The notes under the pieces were generated by a model that did no database searches, was not told the origin of the DNA, and worked only from the letters and a program-made list of their open reading frames with translations. The position numbers and the translations under genes were made by a program. Below are positions 10,625-18,378 of a stretch of DNA of 28,727 nucleotides, one piece after another. How positions within the stretch are numbered: the stretch's first letter is position 1; each line of letters opens with the position of its first letter. The stretch lies in assembly GCA_016987375.1 (NCBI GenBank), contig PJRA01000196.1:1296741-1325467 (forward strand). The letters are read 5' to 3'. This stretch comes from Brachionus koreanus. Its lineage: Eukaryota; Rotifera; Eurotatoria; Ploima; Brachionidae.

Positions 10625-10749
10625 TTTGCATACTAAATTTTTATGATTTAAATATTTCTCAATTAGTTAGAATATTAAAATTATCAAATATGCAGATTTA
10701 AATTGCTAAAATATCATTTTTTTTCAATTGATTTTAAATAAATTTTTGA

Positions 10750-10983
10750 TCAAAATTTAATATTCTCAATAAATTTATTTTTTAAAAATCTTTTTCGAAT
10801 ATTTTTAAATAAAAATTTTATTGAAGAGACAATATGAAATCTTAGTAACAGAATCATTTTTGGCAAACTAGAAAAAAAATTATAAAGTTTTTCCTTTTTG
10901 AATTGTAATTTTTGTACTAAAATTTCACATTGCCATTCAAGAGACAAATTTTCAAAAGTATTTTCAATAAAGTAGCTATACAT
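10750..10983 (-). CDS. Small hypothetical ORF (77 aa) upstream of mevalonate kinase
   Basis: Unrecognised. The frame encodes a Trp/Cys/Glu-containing N-terminal half (FENLSLEWQCEILVQKLQ) and a basic hydrophobic C-terminal half (PKMILLLRFHIV...KNIRKRFLKNKF). Its stop lies 125 bp before the mevalonate kinase ATG, almost the same gap as between mevalonate kinase and GPR89. A TACTTAG acceptor-like string is 12 bp before its ATG. Those two points favour a real small gene or the last exon of a larger one. Against it, the sequence is A/T-rich and no family is evident. Confidence 0.35.
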   Translation of the reverse strand: MYSYFIENTFENLSLEWQCEILVQKLQFKKEKLYNFFSSLPKMILLLRFHIVSSIKFLFKNIRKRFLKNKFIENIKF

Positions 10984-11172
10984 GTAAAATAAAAGCTAAG
11001 TATTGCGCATTATTCTAGGTGCATAGGAGTTTTTCAGAAATTTTCAGTTACAGTTACAAAATTTAATTTTCAAAATTGAATGTTTACTTAGAAAATATGT
11101 AATTTTTTTTAACCTTTTCTATCCTAGTGAATAATAAGTACCTTTTTGAGCAACAGCTCCGATCTGACACAG
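10984..11172. other. Short intergenic stretch
   Basis: No feature recognised. Confidence 0.3.
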
Positions 11173-11294
11173 AGGCTACTGCATCGAATTCATCATCTAC
11201 ACTGAAAATTTTACCCAGTCGAAACCGGTCCCCCATTTTTTGATGATGAAAGGGGTTTAAACATGCGCCCCGTATTGCAGAGATATTTTGAAGA
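11173..11294 (+). mobile_element. Dispersed repeat, likely Helitron helicase fragment
   Basis: About 120 bp match, in opposite orientation, the block at 28609-28727 that runs into a PIF1-like helicase. The two share a 31-bp identical run at 11231-11261 (ACCCAGTCGAAACC, then GGTCCCCCATTTTTTGA). One frame reads QSKPVPHFLMMKGV, stop, then CAPYCRDILK. The position resembles the stretch around the P-loop of Helitron helicases (HFFIxGVGGTGKT...), but the P-loop itself is not readable. It is GC-richer than the flanks. Only this short part of the element is present. Confidence 0.55.
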
Positions 11295-11559
11295 TTTTTT
11301 CAACTTTGAAAATATGCATATCTTGAATATTTTTTTACTATTTGACTTGTTTGGATATTAGGCTACACACAAAATACTCGGCTATACGGTTATATGTATA
11401 GACTTGGATAATTAAATTCAACACGGACTTATTATAATTTTTTTTCTTTTTTGTTTATTAAGCAGACTAAAGCTAGTTTCGCTCCACAGGTATTCTGCTG
11501 TAGCTTTTCATTATTCATATTATTATATATCAATTTCAATTTCAAGGCTAATCAACAGG

Positions 11560-11757
11560 CTAGTGCCCTTGTCTATCTATCCTATTTATCAATCTTGAGT
11601 AAAAAAATCCAAACTTTTTTTCTCCATTATTAGATTTTGTCATTGGTTCTATTAAGTTTTCGCTATTTCTTAAATTATATACTAAATTTCTTGAGTCATT
11701 TTTAGATAATATGTTTTTTAAATGTTCAGGCGAATTACGATAGTATAATGTCTGTCT
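11560..11757 (-). mobile_element. LINE ORF C-terminal remnant, same family as 7.8-8.4 kb
   Basis: Sixty-five codons are open to a TAG. The frame contains YYRNSPEHLKNILSKND, VYNLRNSENL and then GEKKFGFFYSRLINR. The LRN...F...IN pattern resembles the extreme C-terminus of CR1/L2-type polymerases (LRxxxxL...KKSFxYxxxxxWN). The frame is preceded directly by a stop, so the copy is 5'-truncated. The downstream sequence (lower coordinates) contains TAATAATATGAATAATG, a possible degenerate tail. Confidence 0.5.
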
Positions 11758-11762
11758 TTACC

Positions 11763-12094
11763 TTATTCAATATTTTTGTTTTAGTTTATGACTCGAAATA
11801 ATAATTTAATTTTTTTCAAAAATTTAAAAAATATTATTTATTATGTTTTAGAAATTCTATACGGAAATAAATTAATTCTTATATTTTTAAATTCTTAAAT
11901 GAAATTTATTTTAAATTTAAAAAAAAAAAACAAAACAAAAAATTATTTTAAATTTTGTGTCAAATCATGAAATATTCTTTAAATCATAAATATATTATTT
12001 TAGTTAAATTTTAACTTAAAATTTCAACCACACTTAAATAAAGTGTAGTTAATTTTTCTCAAAATTTTTTGCAAAATAAATCCAAAATTTAATT
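11763..12094. other. Non-coding A/T-rich stretch
   Basis: No gene seen. This is the downstream flank of the EGF/propeller locus. A small hairpin ACACTT/AAGTGT lies near 12032-12048. Confidence 0.4.
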
Positions 12095-12850
12095 TTAATT
12101 GTAATATTTGAATCTTTCAATTTTTGATTTAATCAAATATTTTCTAAAATTCTTCTTCTTTTTTCTGCATAAAAATGTTAATAAATCGCATAAAATAATT
12201 ACTAGAAATAAAATGATTAAAATGCATATTGCTATTATTGATGAAGTACTTATAATTGCTTTGATTACTTTGATTTCTTGTGATTCTATTTCACATTTTT
12301 CTCCAGAATATTTATCAAAGCATTTACATTTGGGTTCATATCCATTATCATAGCAAACTCCATTTCTTGAACATGATTCATTTTTGCATACATCAATCTT
12401 GTACTCGCAATTATGTCCATAAAATAGACTAGATTTATTGCTTTGTGAAATGCATTCACAACTATAGGATCTTTCTATTTTGTTATCAATGCATGTACCA
12501 TTGTTTCTGCAAGGATTAGAAAAGCAAACAAGCGTATTTATGTGACATTTTGAACCAGCATAATTTTCAAAGCATTCACATTCAAATTTAAGTGAATCGG
12601 ATACTTTGCATTTACCATTACCAGAGCAGTTTGTTAAACAGTCATTCATGTCAAGCTTTAATGTACTTAAATCCATTATCATTTCAAGTTCAATTGATTC
12701 AAATGTGAACTTGTCATTTTTTAAAATGTTTGATAAATTTCTATTATTAGAGAAAAGCATATGAGTTGAAATAGTTGAAGTTTCTAATTCGTTTCCAAAG
12801 TACTCATATTCCATTGTATTATGTTTTAAAACTGTTGCAATTGTTTTCAA
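12095..12850 (-). CDS. EGF-repeat, single-pass membrane segment (second half of propeller-EGF protein)
   Basis: This is the same reading frame as the ORF upstream, entered two codons after its TAA. The first codon here is TTG, so it is not an independent start. A linker of ~70 residues leads to three six-cysteine EGF-like modules (about 71-102, 109-148 and 155-186) with typical CxCxxxxxGxxC ends such as CECFENYAGSKC and CKCFDKYSGEKC. A strongly hydrophobic segment follows (about 196-228), then a short Lys/Arg-rich tail (CRKKKKNFRKYLIKSK). That predicts a type I membrane protein with an external EGF stalk and a basic cytoplasmic end. The exact family was not recognised. If the TAA is real, this half is not translated unless through readthrough, an internal ATG or an unseen intron. 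Confidence 0.7.
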   Translation of the reverse strand: MKTIATVLKHNTMEYEYFGNELETSTISTHMLFSNNRNLSNILKNDKFTFESIELEMIMDLSTLKLDMNDCLTNCSGNGKCKVSDSLKFECECFENYAGSKCHINTLVCFSNPCRNNGTCIDNKIERSYSCECISQSNKSSLFYGHNCEYKIDVCKNESCSRNGVCYDNGYEPKCKCFDKYSGEKCEIESQEIKVIKAIISTSSIIAICILIILFLVIILCDLLTFLCRKKKKNFRKYLIKSKIERFKYYN

Positions 12851-12856
12851 TTCTTT

Positions 12857-13891
12857 TTATTGAGTTTTTAACTCGCTTGTAAACAATTCATTAAAAGTTT
12901 CAATTGTAATTGGATCAATTGCTAATTCAAAACCGAATCCTAAATTTTTATTTGAATTCATACTAACTAATACATTTATATCATCATCATTTCCTAAATC
13001 AGTTTCTTTATAAAAAGTGATAGCTTTCGAATCCCAAAATTTTATTTTACCATCATCATCACCAGTAATAAATGTTTGATTATTCAATTTTTCTATGCTT
13101 AACAATTTATCATCTTCATCATCATTACTTCCTTTGAATATGATCTGATCTGTCTTGATATTCCAATATCCCAAGTTAAATTTCCCCAAGAGTATAAAAC
13201 TGTCATTAAGTATACGTATTTTATATATTCTATTATCATAATATTTTTCTTTTACTTTATAAAATGTGTTATTTTCATCTAATCGAAGTATACAAATTTT
13301 TGAAGAACATTTGGAGGCAATAAAAGTTCTATTAAGAACATCAATAGAGAAATAGTAACCATACTCATTGTCTGGGTCTAAGTCAAAAGAACTAAGTAAT
13401 TTATTCTCAATCAAAGAGTAGATAAATAATTTTCCATTTTGAGTTATCATAATAATCTTATCAACTTCGAGACGCTTTATTTCAACTATCTTATAGAAAC
13501 TGGGATTGCTAATGGTATAATTTATTTTTAGATCATAAGACCAAAAAATAATTTTTTTTTCATATCCTGAAATAAAATGAGTATCATTTATTACCATTAC
13601 AGAATAAGCCGTTTTTTTGTGTATCTTTGGATAAAATACTGTATCGTTATGAAAAAACCAGATCAATACATCAAGATTGTTTTTTCTGCCTGCAACAATC
13701 AAACTTTGGCTTTTTAAGACATCCAAACTTAAAACTGTTTCATGAACATGGATAAACTTTCTAACTGTTCCATTTGATTCATGAATTCTAATCTTAGAAT
13801 CACCACTTCCACTTACAAACATCTCACAATGAATAAAACTTGAAAAAAAAAATTCAAACTGAAAAAATATATAGAGTTTAGTAAAATTCAT
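12857..13891 (-). CDS. Secreted seven-bladed WD40-like propeller (first half of propeller-EGF protein)
   Basis: The frame has 344 residues from ATG to TAA. Residues 1-22 look like a signal peptide (MNFTKLYIFFQFEFFFSSFIHC). The rest can be cut into seven WD40-like repeats of about 40-45 residues. The pattern is FxxSGxxDxxIxxW/H, e.g. MFVSGSGDSKIRIHE, HFISGYEKKIIFWSYD, TFITGDDDGKIKFWD. Several repeats begin with an N-glycosylation sequon (NDT, NRT, NDS, NQT), consistent with an extracellular propeller. WD40 propellers are usually intracellular, so this is unusual. The TAA at 12857-12859 is followed in the same frame by EGF modules and a membrane segment, so this is probably one gene with a nonsense change or assembly error. 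No splice pair that would skip the TAA in frame was found. Confidence 0.7.
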   Translation of the reverse strand: MNFTKLYIFFQFEFFFSSFIHCEMFVSGSGDSKIRIHESNGTVRKFIHVHETVLSLDVLKSQSLIVAGRKNNLDVLIWFFHNDTVFYPKIHKKTAYSVMVINDTHFISGYEKKIIFWSYDLKINYTISNPSFYKIVEIKRLEVDKIIMITQNGKLFIYSLIENKLLSSFDLDPDNEYGYYFSIDVLNRTFIASKCSSKICILRLDENNTFYKVKEKYYDNRIYKIRILNDSFILLGKFNLGYWNIKTDQIIFKGSNDDEDDKLLSIEKLNNQTFITGDDDGKIKFWDSKAITFYKETDLGNDDDINVLVSMNSNKNLGFGFELAIDPITIETFNELFTSELKTQ

Positions 13892-14440
13892 TATTTTTTG
13901 GAATATAATATATTTTTTAAATTGAATAATTGTTAATTTTCATTCTATTAATTTTTGAATTCTTGAATTATTTGGTTTTAAGGCTTGCTTTGTTTGACAA
14001 ACAATGTTTTCAATAATGAATAAACAAAAGTGTTAAATTTTTCATGAAATTAAAACCAAACAAACATCTGCTTTTGCAGGTTTTTAAAAATTCTTTCTGT
14101 TCGCTCTATGTCTAGTATAGCTTTTTGTAATTCTTTTAGCCCCAATAAAACGATTTCGATAAAAATAACAATATTATCAGACTTGTGCAAAAGTAAAAAA
14201 AAAAGTCATTTTAAAGTCTTTTCAAAGTCAAGTCACTGACTTAACTTAAAAATTTTGGGAAGTCAAATCTTTTGACTTGTTCGATTTATAATCACTAAAA
14301 AATTTTAATTTGACTTAAATGTAATATTAATTTTTAACTTCCATAAAGTTATTAATAACGGAAGAACCATAATTCTTTGCTAAAAATTTAAATTAAAAAA
14401 AGTATGAAGAAAATCAGGTAATGATCTGTTTAAATAAAAA
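13892..14440. other. Repeat-bearing intergenic stretch
   Basis: No gene. It holds the left copy of the ~115-bp direct repeat (13981-14100) and an AAGTC-rich cluster at about 14200-14300. That cluster shares AAGTCAAGTC...TGACTT with 280-310. Confidence 0.5.
13981..14100 (+). repeat. ~115-bp direct repeat, copy 1
   Basis: It matches 17238-17350 in the same orientation at roughly 90% identity by eye, including AACAATGTTTTCAATAATGA followed by ATAAACAAAA. The two copies bracket the MULE at 14.4-16.5 kb. No coding is apparent. Confidence 0.75.
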
Positions 14441-14500
14441 TTTGGCTTAGAATTTTTCTTTCACCAAAAATCCTCATTTTTCTAAAATTTCTCATTGCAT

Positions 14501-14634
14501 TCTAAAAATACGTTTATGAGATAAAAACACTTTCGCAATCTAAAAATACTCTTGTGATATAAAAATCCTTTTACAATCTAAAAATACTCTTGATATAAAA
14601 ATCCCTTTTTTGTCTAAAAATACTTAATTAAAAA
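14501..14634. repeat. Subterminal tandem repeat, ~38-bp period
   Basis: Four copies of a unit beginning TCTAAAAATACTC and containing GATATAAAAATCC, at spacings of 38, 38 and 36 bp. Confidence 0.7.
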
Positions 14635-14721
14635 TAAAATGATTTTTTATAAAAATACTCTTTAATAAAAAAGATTTTTTTTTAAATAAAAACAAAATTA
14701 AGTCAGATATACTAAGAAATT

Positions 14722-16304
14722 TTATATTTGATTCCAAGCTCCAGATTTAGGCTTGCGTCCTCTTTTAGGTTTGCAACCAATTGGATTAAAGCTGTAGTCT
14801 ATTTTAGTCAATTTTTTTTTCACTGCAATACTAATTATATGGACACAAGTATATTCTTTCAAGTAATTTTTACAAGTACAGGAGCTTAGTTCCCATTTGT
14901 CATTGTTTAATTCGACTCTTAGTATCTTGCTTAGATCAGTTGTTTCCGAAATACCTACCAAATAAATTTCAAAATCGCATAAAAATTTAATTCTAGGCTC
15001 ATTTTTAATATATTGATCGACTTCCTGCCAGGTATCAGCTGATATCTGTGGCAAATAATAAATTTTTTTGATACCATCTACTTGATCCATTCGATCAAAG
15101 GTCCAAGTTTCAATCATATTTATTAAGTTATTCAAAAAATGAGAAAGATTTTCCCTCAATCTAAGCGTATGTTTATTTTTAATACTATTATTTGTTGATT
15201 CCAAAGCGTTGTTAATACTCGGGTAACCGGGAGCAGCGCCTTCATACCAAAAACAAGTTTTAGATTCGATATATTCTTTTTTCAGATGTCTAATAAAATC
15301 ATTTACACGCATGTCTTTATGCTCACCCCATTTTCTGTAAAACATAAACCAATTTGCTTTAAAATTTATATCTGAGAATGACAATTGTAACTTATTAAGA
15401 TCATCCGATAGTTCTTTTTTAATCTCTGTGTCTTCGATTTGATTGAATCTTGGTTCATATGCTCTATAAACATGAGCCCAACAAGAAAGATGTTTAGAAT
15501 TTAAAACTTTTTCAATTCCAAGAGTAATTGCATCAGCACAGTCTGCCATTATGTAGTTTGGTTTGTATTCAAATCCGAAAATAGTTCGAATGCTTTCCTT
15601 AATTAAATTGGATTATATAATATTTTTTAATTTAATTATATTTGTTAATTAATTGTAAATTTACCTGTATAGATCGAAAAATAAAACAAAAATCTTCAGT
15701 GGTCTCTTTAGTGGTTATACTAACACCTATTGGATGAAATTGTCTTGCTTTATCTACGTGTCCAATTAAAATAACTGGGTGACCTTGATAAATTAATTTA
15801 TATGTCGCATCAATACAAGCAAACTTTGGATTTTTTGTAGCCAATTCCAATAGATATTTGGTTGAGATTAGAACACGAATATACTGATTAGTCTTATTTT
15901 CGGAGTTAACCTCATAATTGACTACAAAAGCTTTATTCCTCTCATTAGGAATATTTGAATGACTAATACACCAATCTTTAAATTGCATGTAATTGATTGT
16001 AGACCGACCGTTTTTTTTTTCCTATGCCTACTCAAAAAATTGCTGATTTGTTTTTGATCAGACAAATTTTTAAATCCTTCTTTTCGTAAAGTGTAAATAA
16101 TGTTTAATGGTGCAGTTACTTTAATATCAAACAGTTGTATAATTTTATCTTTTATCTCTCAACCGTTTAGACGAGCTAATAAAGCCATGATCATGAATTG
16201 GAGTTGTTGGTCTGATTGTCAATTTCAATGCTTATTTCGTTAGCAGTTGAAGTCTTATCTTCGATCGATGATTCATTAAATGTCTCTTCGAGATCAATCA
16301 TTTT
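14722..16304 (-). pseudogene. MULE transposase, DDE plus SWIM zinc finger, frameshifted
   Basis: From the ATG at about 16304 the frame reads MIDLEETFNESS and breaks near 16205 and again near 16155. It then runs on as an N-terminal helical region (DKIIQLFDIKVTAPLNIIY) into 15665-15988. A 67-bp intron (15598-15664) joins it in phase to 14722-15597. The catalytic core is recognisable: CIDATYKL (first Asp), GHVDKARQFHPIG, MADCADAI (second Asp) and INNALESTN (Glu). Downstream are the SWIM finger CTCKNYLKEYTCVH and a basic KPKRGRKPK tail ending in a stop. Without the frameshifts at the N-terminus it would be near full length. It would catalyse cut-and-paste of the element but is probably inactive now. 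Confidence 0.85.
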
Positions 16305-16480
16305 TTTTAAATCAGTTTATATTAAAGAAGTAATTTTATATTCAAAAAGTTATTTTGTTTGCAAGTAGTAATTTTGTTTGCAAAAAGTTATTTTGTTTTG
16401 TGCAAGTAATTTTGTTTCATAAAAGTGTTTTTAGAAAAGTGAGATTTTTTGGTGATAAAAAGAGCAATATTAGTGCTAAA

Positions 16481-17237
16481 AAGAATTTAAACCCTAAAAA
16501 TTTGTTAGAATTTCGAATTATTTTTATGGCTTAGAGAGTCTTTGATATTTATTTTCATATTTATATAGTTTGTTCTCATCTAAAAAATAATAATTTTTAA
16601 TTTTTTTCAACATTAAACTAAAATTTTAAGATTAAACTTATGAAAGACAAGTTTTTTAAACGACATACCATAAAAACCATAAAAAATAAAAGATGAACTA
16701 TAGTTATATAATTTAATAATTTAATTAAGTGAGATGTTAATTGAGTTAAAAAAAATATCACTTTATAAATATTAATTTTATTTTTTTTTCATGTTTTTTT
16801 GAGAATGTTCAGCCTTTTTCTGTCTAATTCACATAGTATCTAAGATCATAAATCATACAATAGTATTACTCTTATTATAATATTGCATTTAGTTTAACTT
16901 TTAAATTTTTAATGCTGGTTGGAGTCTGTCAAAGGCTCACTTGATGATCACAAATTAATGAACTTTTGTTCACCAATTAGAATATCCGCGATGTTCTTAA
17001 ATTTTACTCAATATTAATTATATTTTTTATTATTATTTTTTTCTTTAAATTAATATACATCGAAAAACATCAGATTTACTTTAAGACTAAATTAAAATTT
17101 GAGATTAGTTTTTGCTAAAATTACTTAATTGTATCATTTTTGATGGAAGAAAAAATGTCATCAAATATTTCAAATAAATCAGTACCAAAAAGTAATTTAT
17201 TTATGAACAAATATGTGACAGTTAATCACATGAATTT
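16481..17237. other. Non-coding A/T-rich stretch
   Basis: Nothing recognised between the right end of the MULE and the second direct-repeat copy. Confidence 0.4.
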
Positions 17238-17350
17238 AGGCTTGCTTTATTTGACTAACAATGTTTTCAATAATGAATAAACAAAAATGTTAAATTTTAC
17301 ATTAAAATTAAAACCAAACAAGCCTCTGCTTTTGCAAGTTTTTTCAAATT
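17238..17350 (+). repeat. ~115-bp direct repeat, copy 2
   Basis: Second copy of the repeat at 13981-14100, same orientation, with scattered substitutions. Its start AGGCTTGCTTT and end CTCTGCTTTTGCAAG are well conserved. Confidence 0.75.
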
Positions 17351-17816
17351 TTTTCTTTTTCTCCATAAAATTATTTAATTTTTATCATAAAAAAATTTTA
17401 TTTTCATTGAAAAAAAAACCTTTCGTTTCATTTTTTTCATTTATTATCACTTGTCTATTTAAAATGATTAATTAAAATAAAACAATCTTGCATACTTCAC
17501 ATAAGTTAAACGTTGATGAGTTAATGAGAATTCAAAATTTAAATACTTTAACACTTAAATTTTTATTAAAAATGACGTCTAAGAACATTAAAATCTTGGT
17601 TTTAGTGTCTCAAAAAATTGAATTTTCCAAATTTATAAGAAAAAATAAAAATCAATGATTGCGAAGAACGACTAAATACCAAAATTTAGTCTAAATCTTA
17701 AAATAAAAATTATAAAGTTGTTTGGAATATTTTCTTAATCTTATGTCCAAAACAAACTTATTCTATATTAAAAAATAAATTTAAATTTCTCCATTAAATA
17801 ACGTTTTTTCAAATAA
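17351..17816. other. Non-coding stretch
   Basis: No gene or repeat recognised. Confidence 0.35.
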
Positions 17817-17913
17817 AGGTAGTATGTCTGGTTAACAATTTTACATAGACACTTAACAGCAGGACTAATATTGCGAAGGGTCTATGTAAAATTGTTAACC
17901 AGACATACTACCT
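17817..17913. repeat. Perfect 34-bp inverted repeat (foldback, 29-nt loop)
   Basis: The arm 17817-17850 (starting AGGTAGTATGTCTGG, ending TTTTACATAGAC) is the exact reverse complement of 17880-17913. The 29-bp loop begins ACTTAACAGCAGG. No mismatch in 34 bp means recent origin, gene conversion or selection. Likely classes are a tiny foldback MITE or a hairpin-RNA locus. No clear target-site duplication is visible. Confidence 0.9.
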
Positions 17914-18316
17914 AATTTTATTATTACTTAAAAATAGATTTTTTTAAATCATTAAAAAAATTTCATCAATTGATTGGAAAAAAAGCAGAAATTTGATTTT
18001 TTGCTATTTGAGCTAATCTTTTATTAAATTTTATTAATAAATCTGTTAATCTTTAATTGTTTTTTTAAACTAACTTTTTACCCAATATAAAAGCATTTAC
18101 AGACTAATGCTTTTATCTCAAGAGATTGATTTACACTTTATCTTTCGAATTCAATAATTGAAAAAAATTAATCAGAAAAGAATAAAAAATAAACTTTAGA
18201 AATTGATACAATAAAATAGTCTTTTTTTCGAATCTATTTCAAAAAAGTTTTTCTTTTCCTAACTAATTGCTAACAGTTTAAGTCTAATTAAAAAGAATAA
18301 AAACAAAAAATTTTGA
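17914..18316. other. Non-coding stretch downstream of CSTF1
   Basis: No gene. An imperfect hairpin AAAGCATTTAC...ACTAATGCTTTT lies near 18090-18115. Confidence 0.35.
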
Positions 18317-18322
18317 TTTATT
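18317..18322 (-). promoter_or_regulatory. Poly(A) signal AATAAA of CSTF1
   Basis: Minus-strand AATAAA about 57 bp beyond the CSTF1 stop. Confidence 0.5.
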
Positions 18323-18378
18323 TAAAAATGGGAAAAAAATTTAAATTTAATTTTTTCAATTTTGACTAGTAAAATTTT

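Larger units (their letters stand above)
14440..16480 (-). mobile_element. MULE DNA transposon with degenerate terminal inverted repeats
   Basis: Both sides of the broken transposase gene carry inverted ends. TCACCAAAAATCC...TTTTCTAAAA at 14461-14487 matches the reverse complement of 16429-16455 at 24 of 27 positions, and weaker similarity extends outwards. Inside the left end is a four-copy tandem array (TCTAAAAATAC starting at 14501, 14539, 14577 and 14613). Inside the right end is a tandem array of TAATTTTGTTTGCAA-like units (about 16343-16420). Long, subterminally repetitive ends are usual for Mutator-like elements. The exact termini and the target duplication could not be fixed. Confidence 0.65.

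Noticed and set aside
11451..11633. Plus-strand ORF of 60 codons
   Set aside because: It overlaps the minus-strand LINE remnant in antisense and shows no motif.
12108..12353. Plus-strand ORF opposite the EGF segment
   Set aside because: Shadow of the EGF/transmembrane coding frame, whose cysteine pattern is clear.
14501..14634. CRISPR-like spacing of a repeated word
   Set aside because: Units are contiguous degenerate tandem repeats inside a transposon end, with no unique spacers, in an animal genome.
17287..17475. Plus-strand ORF of 62 codons
   Set aside because: It starts within the direct repeat, is Phe/Lys/Leu-rich and has no homologous frame in the other repeat copy.
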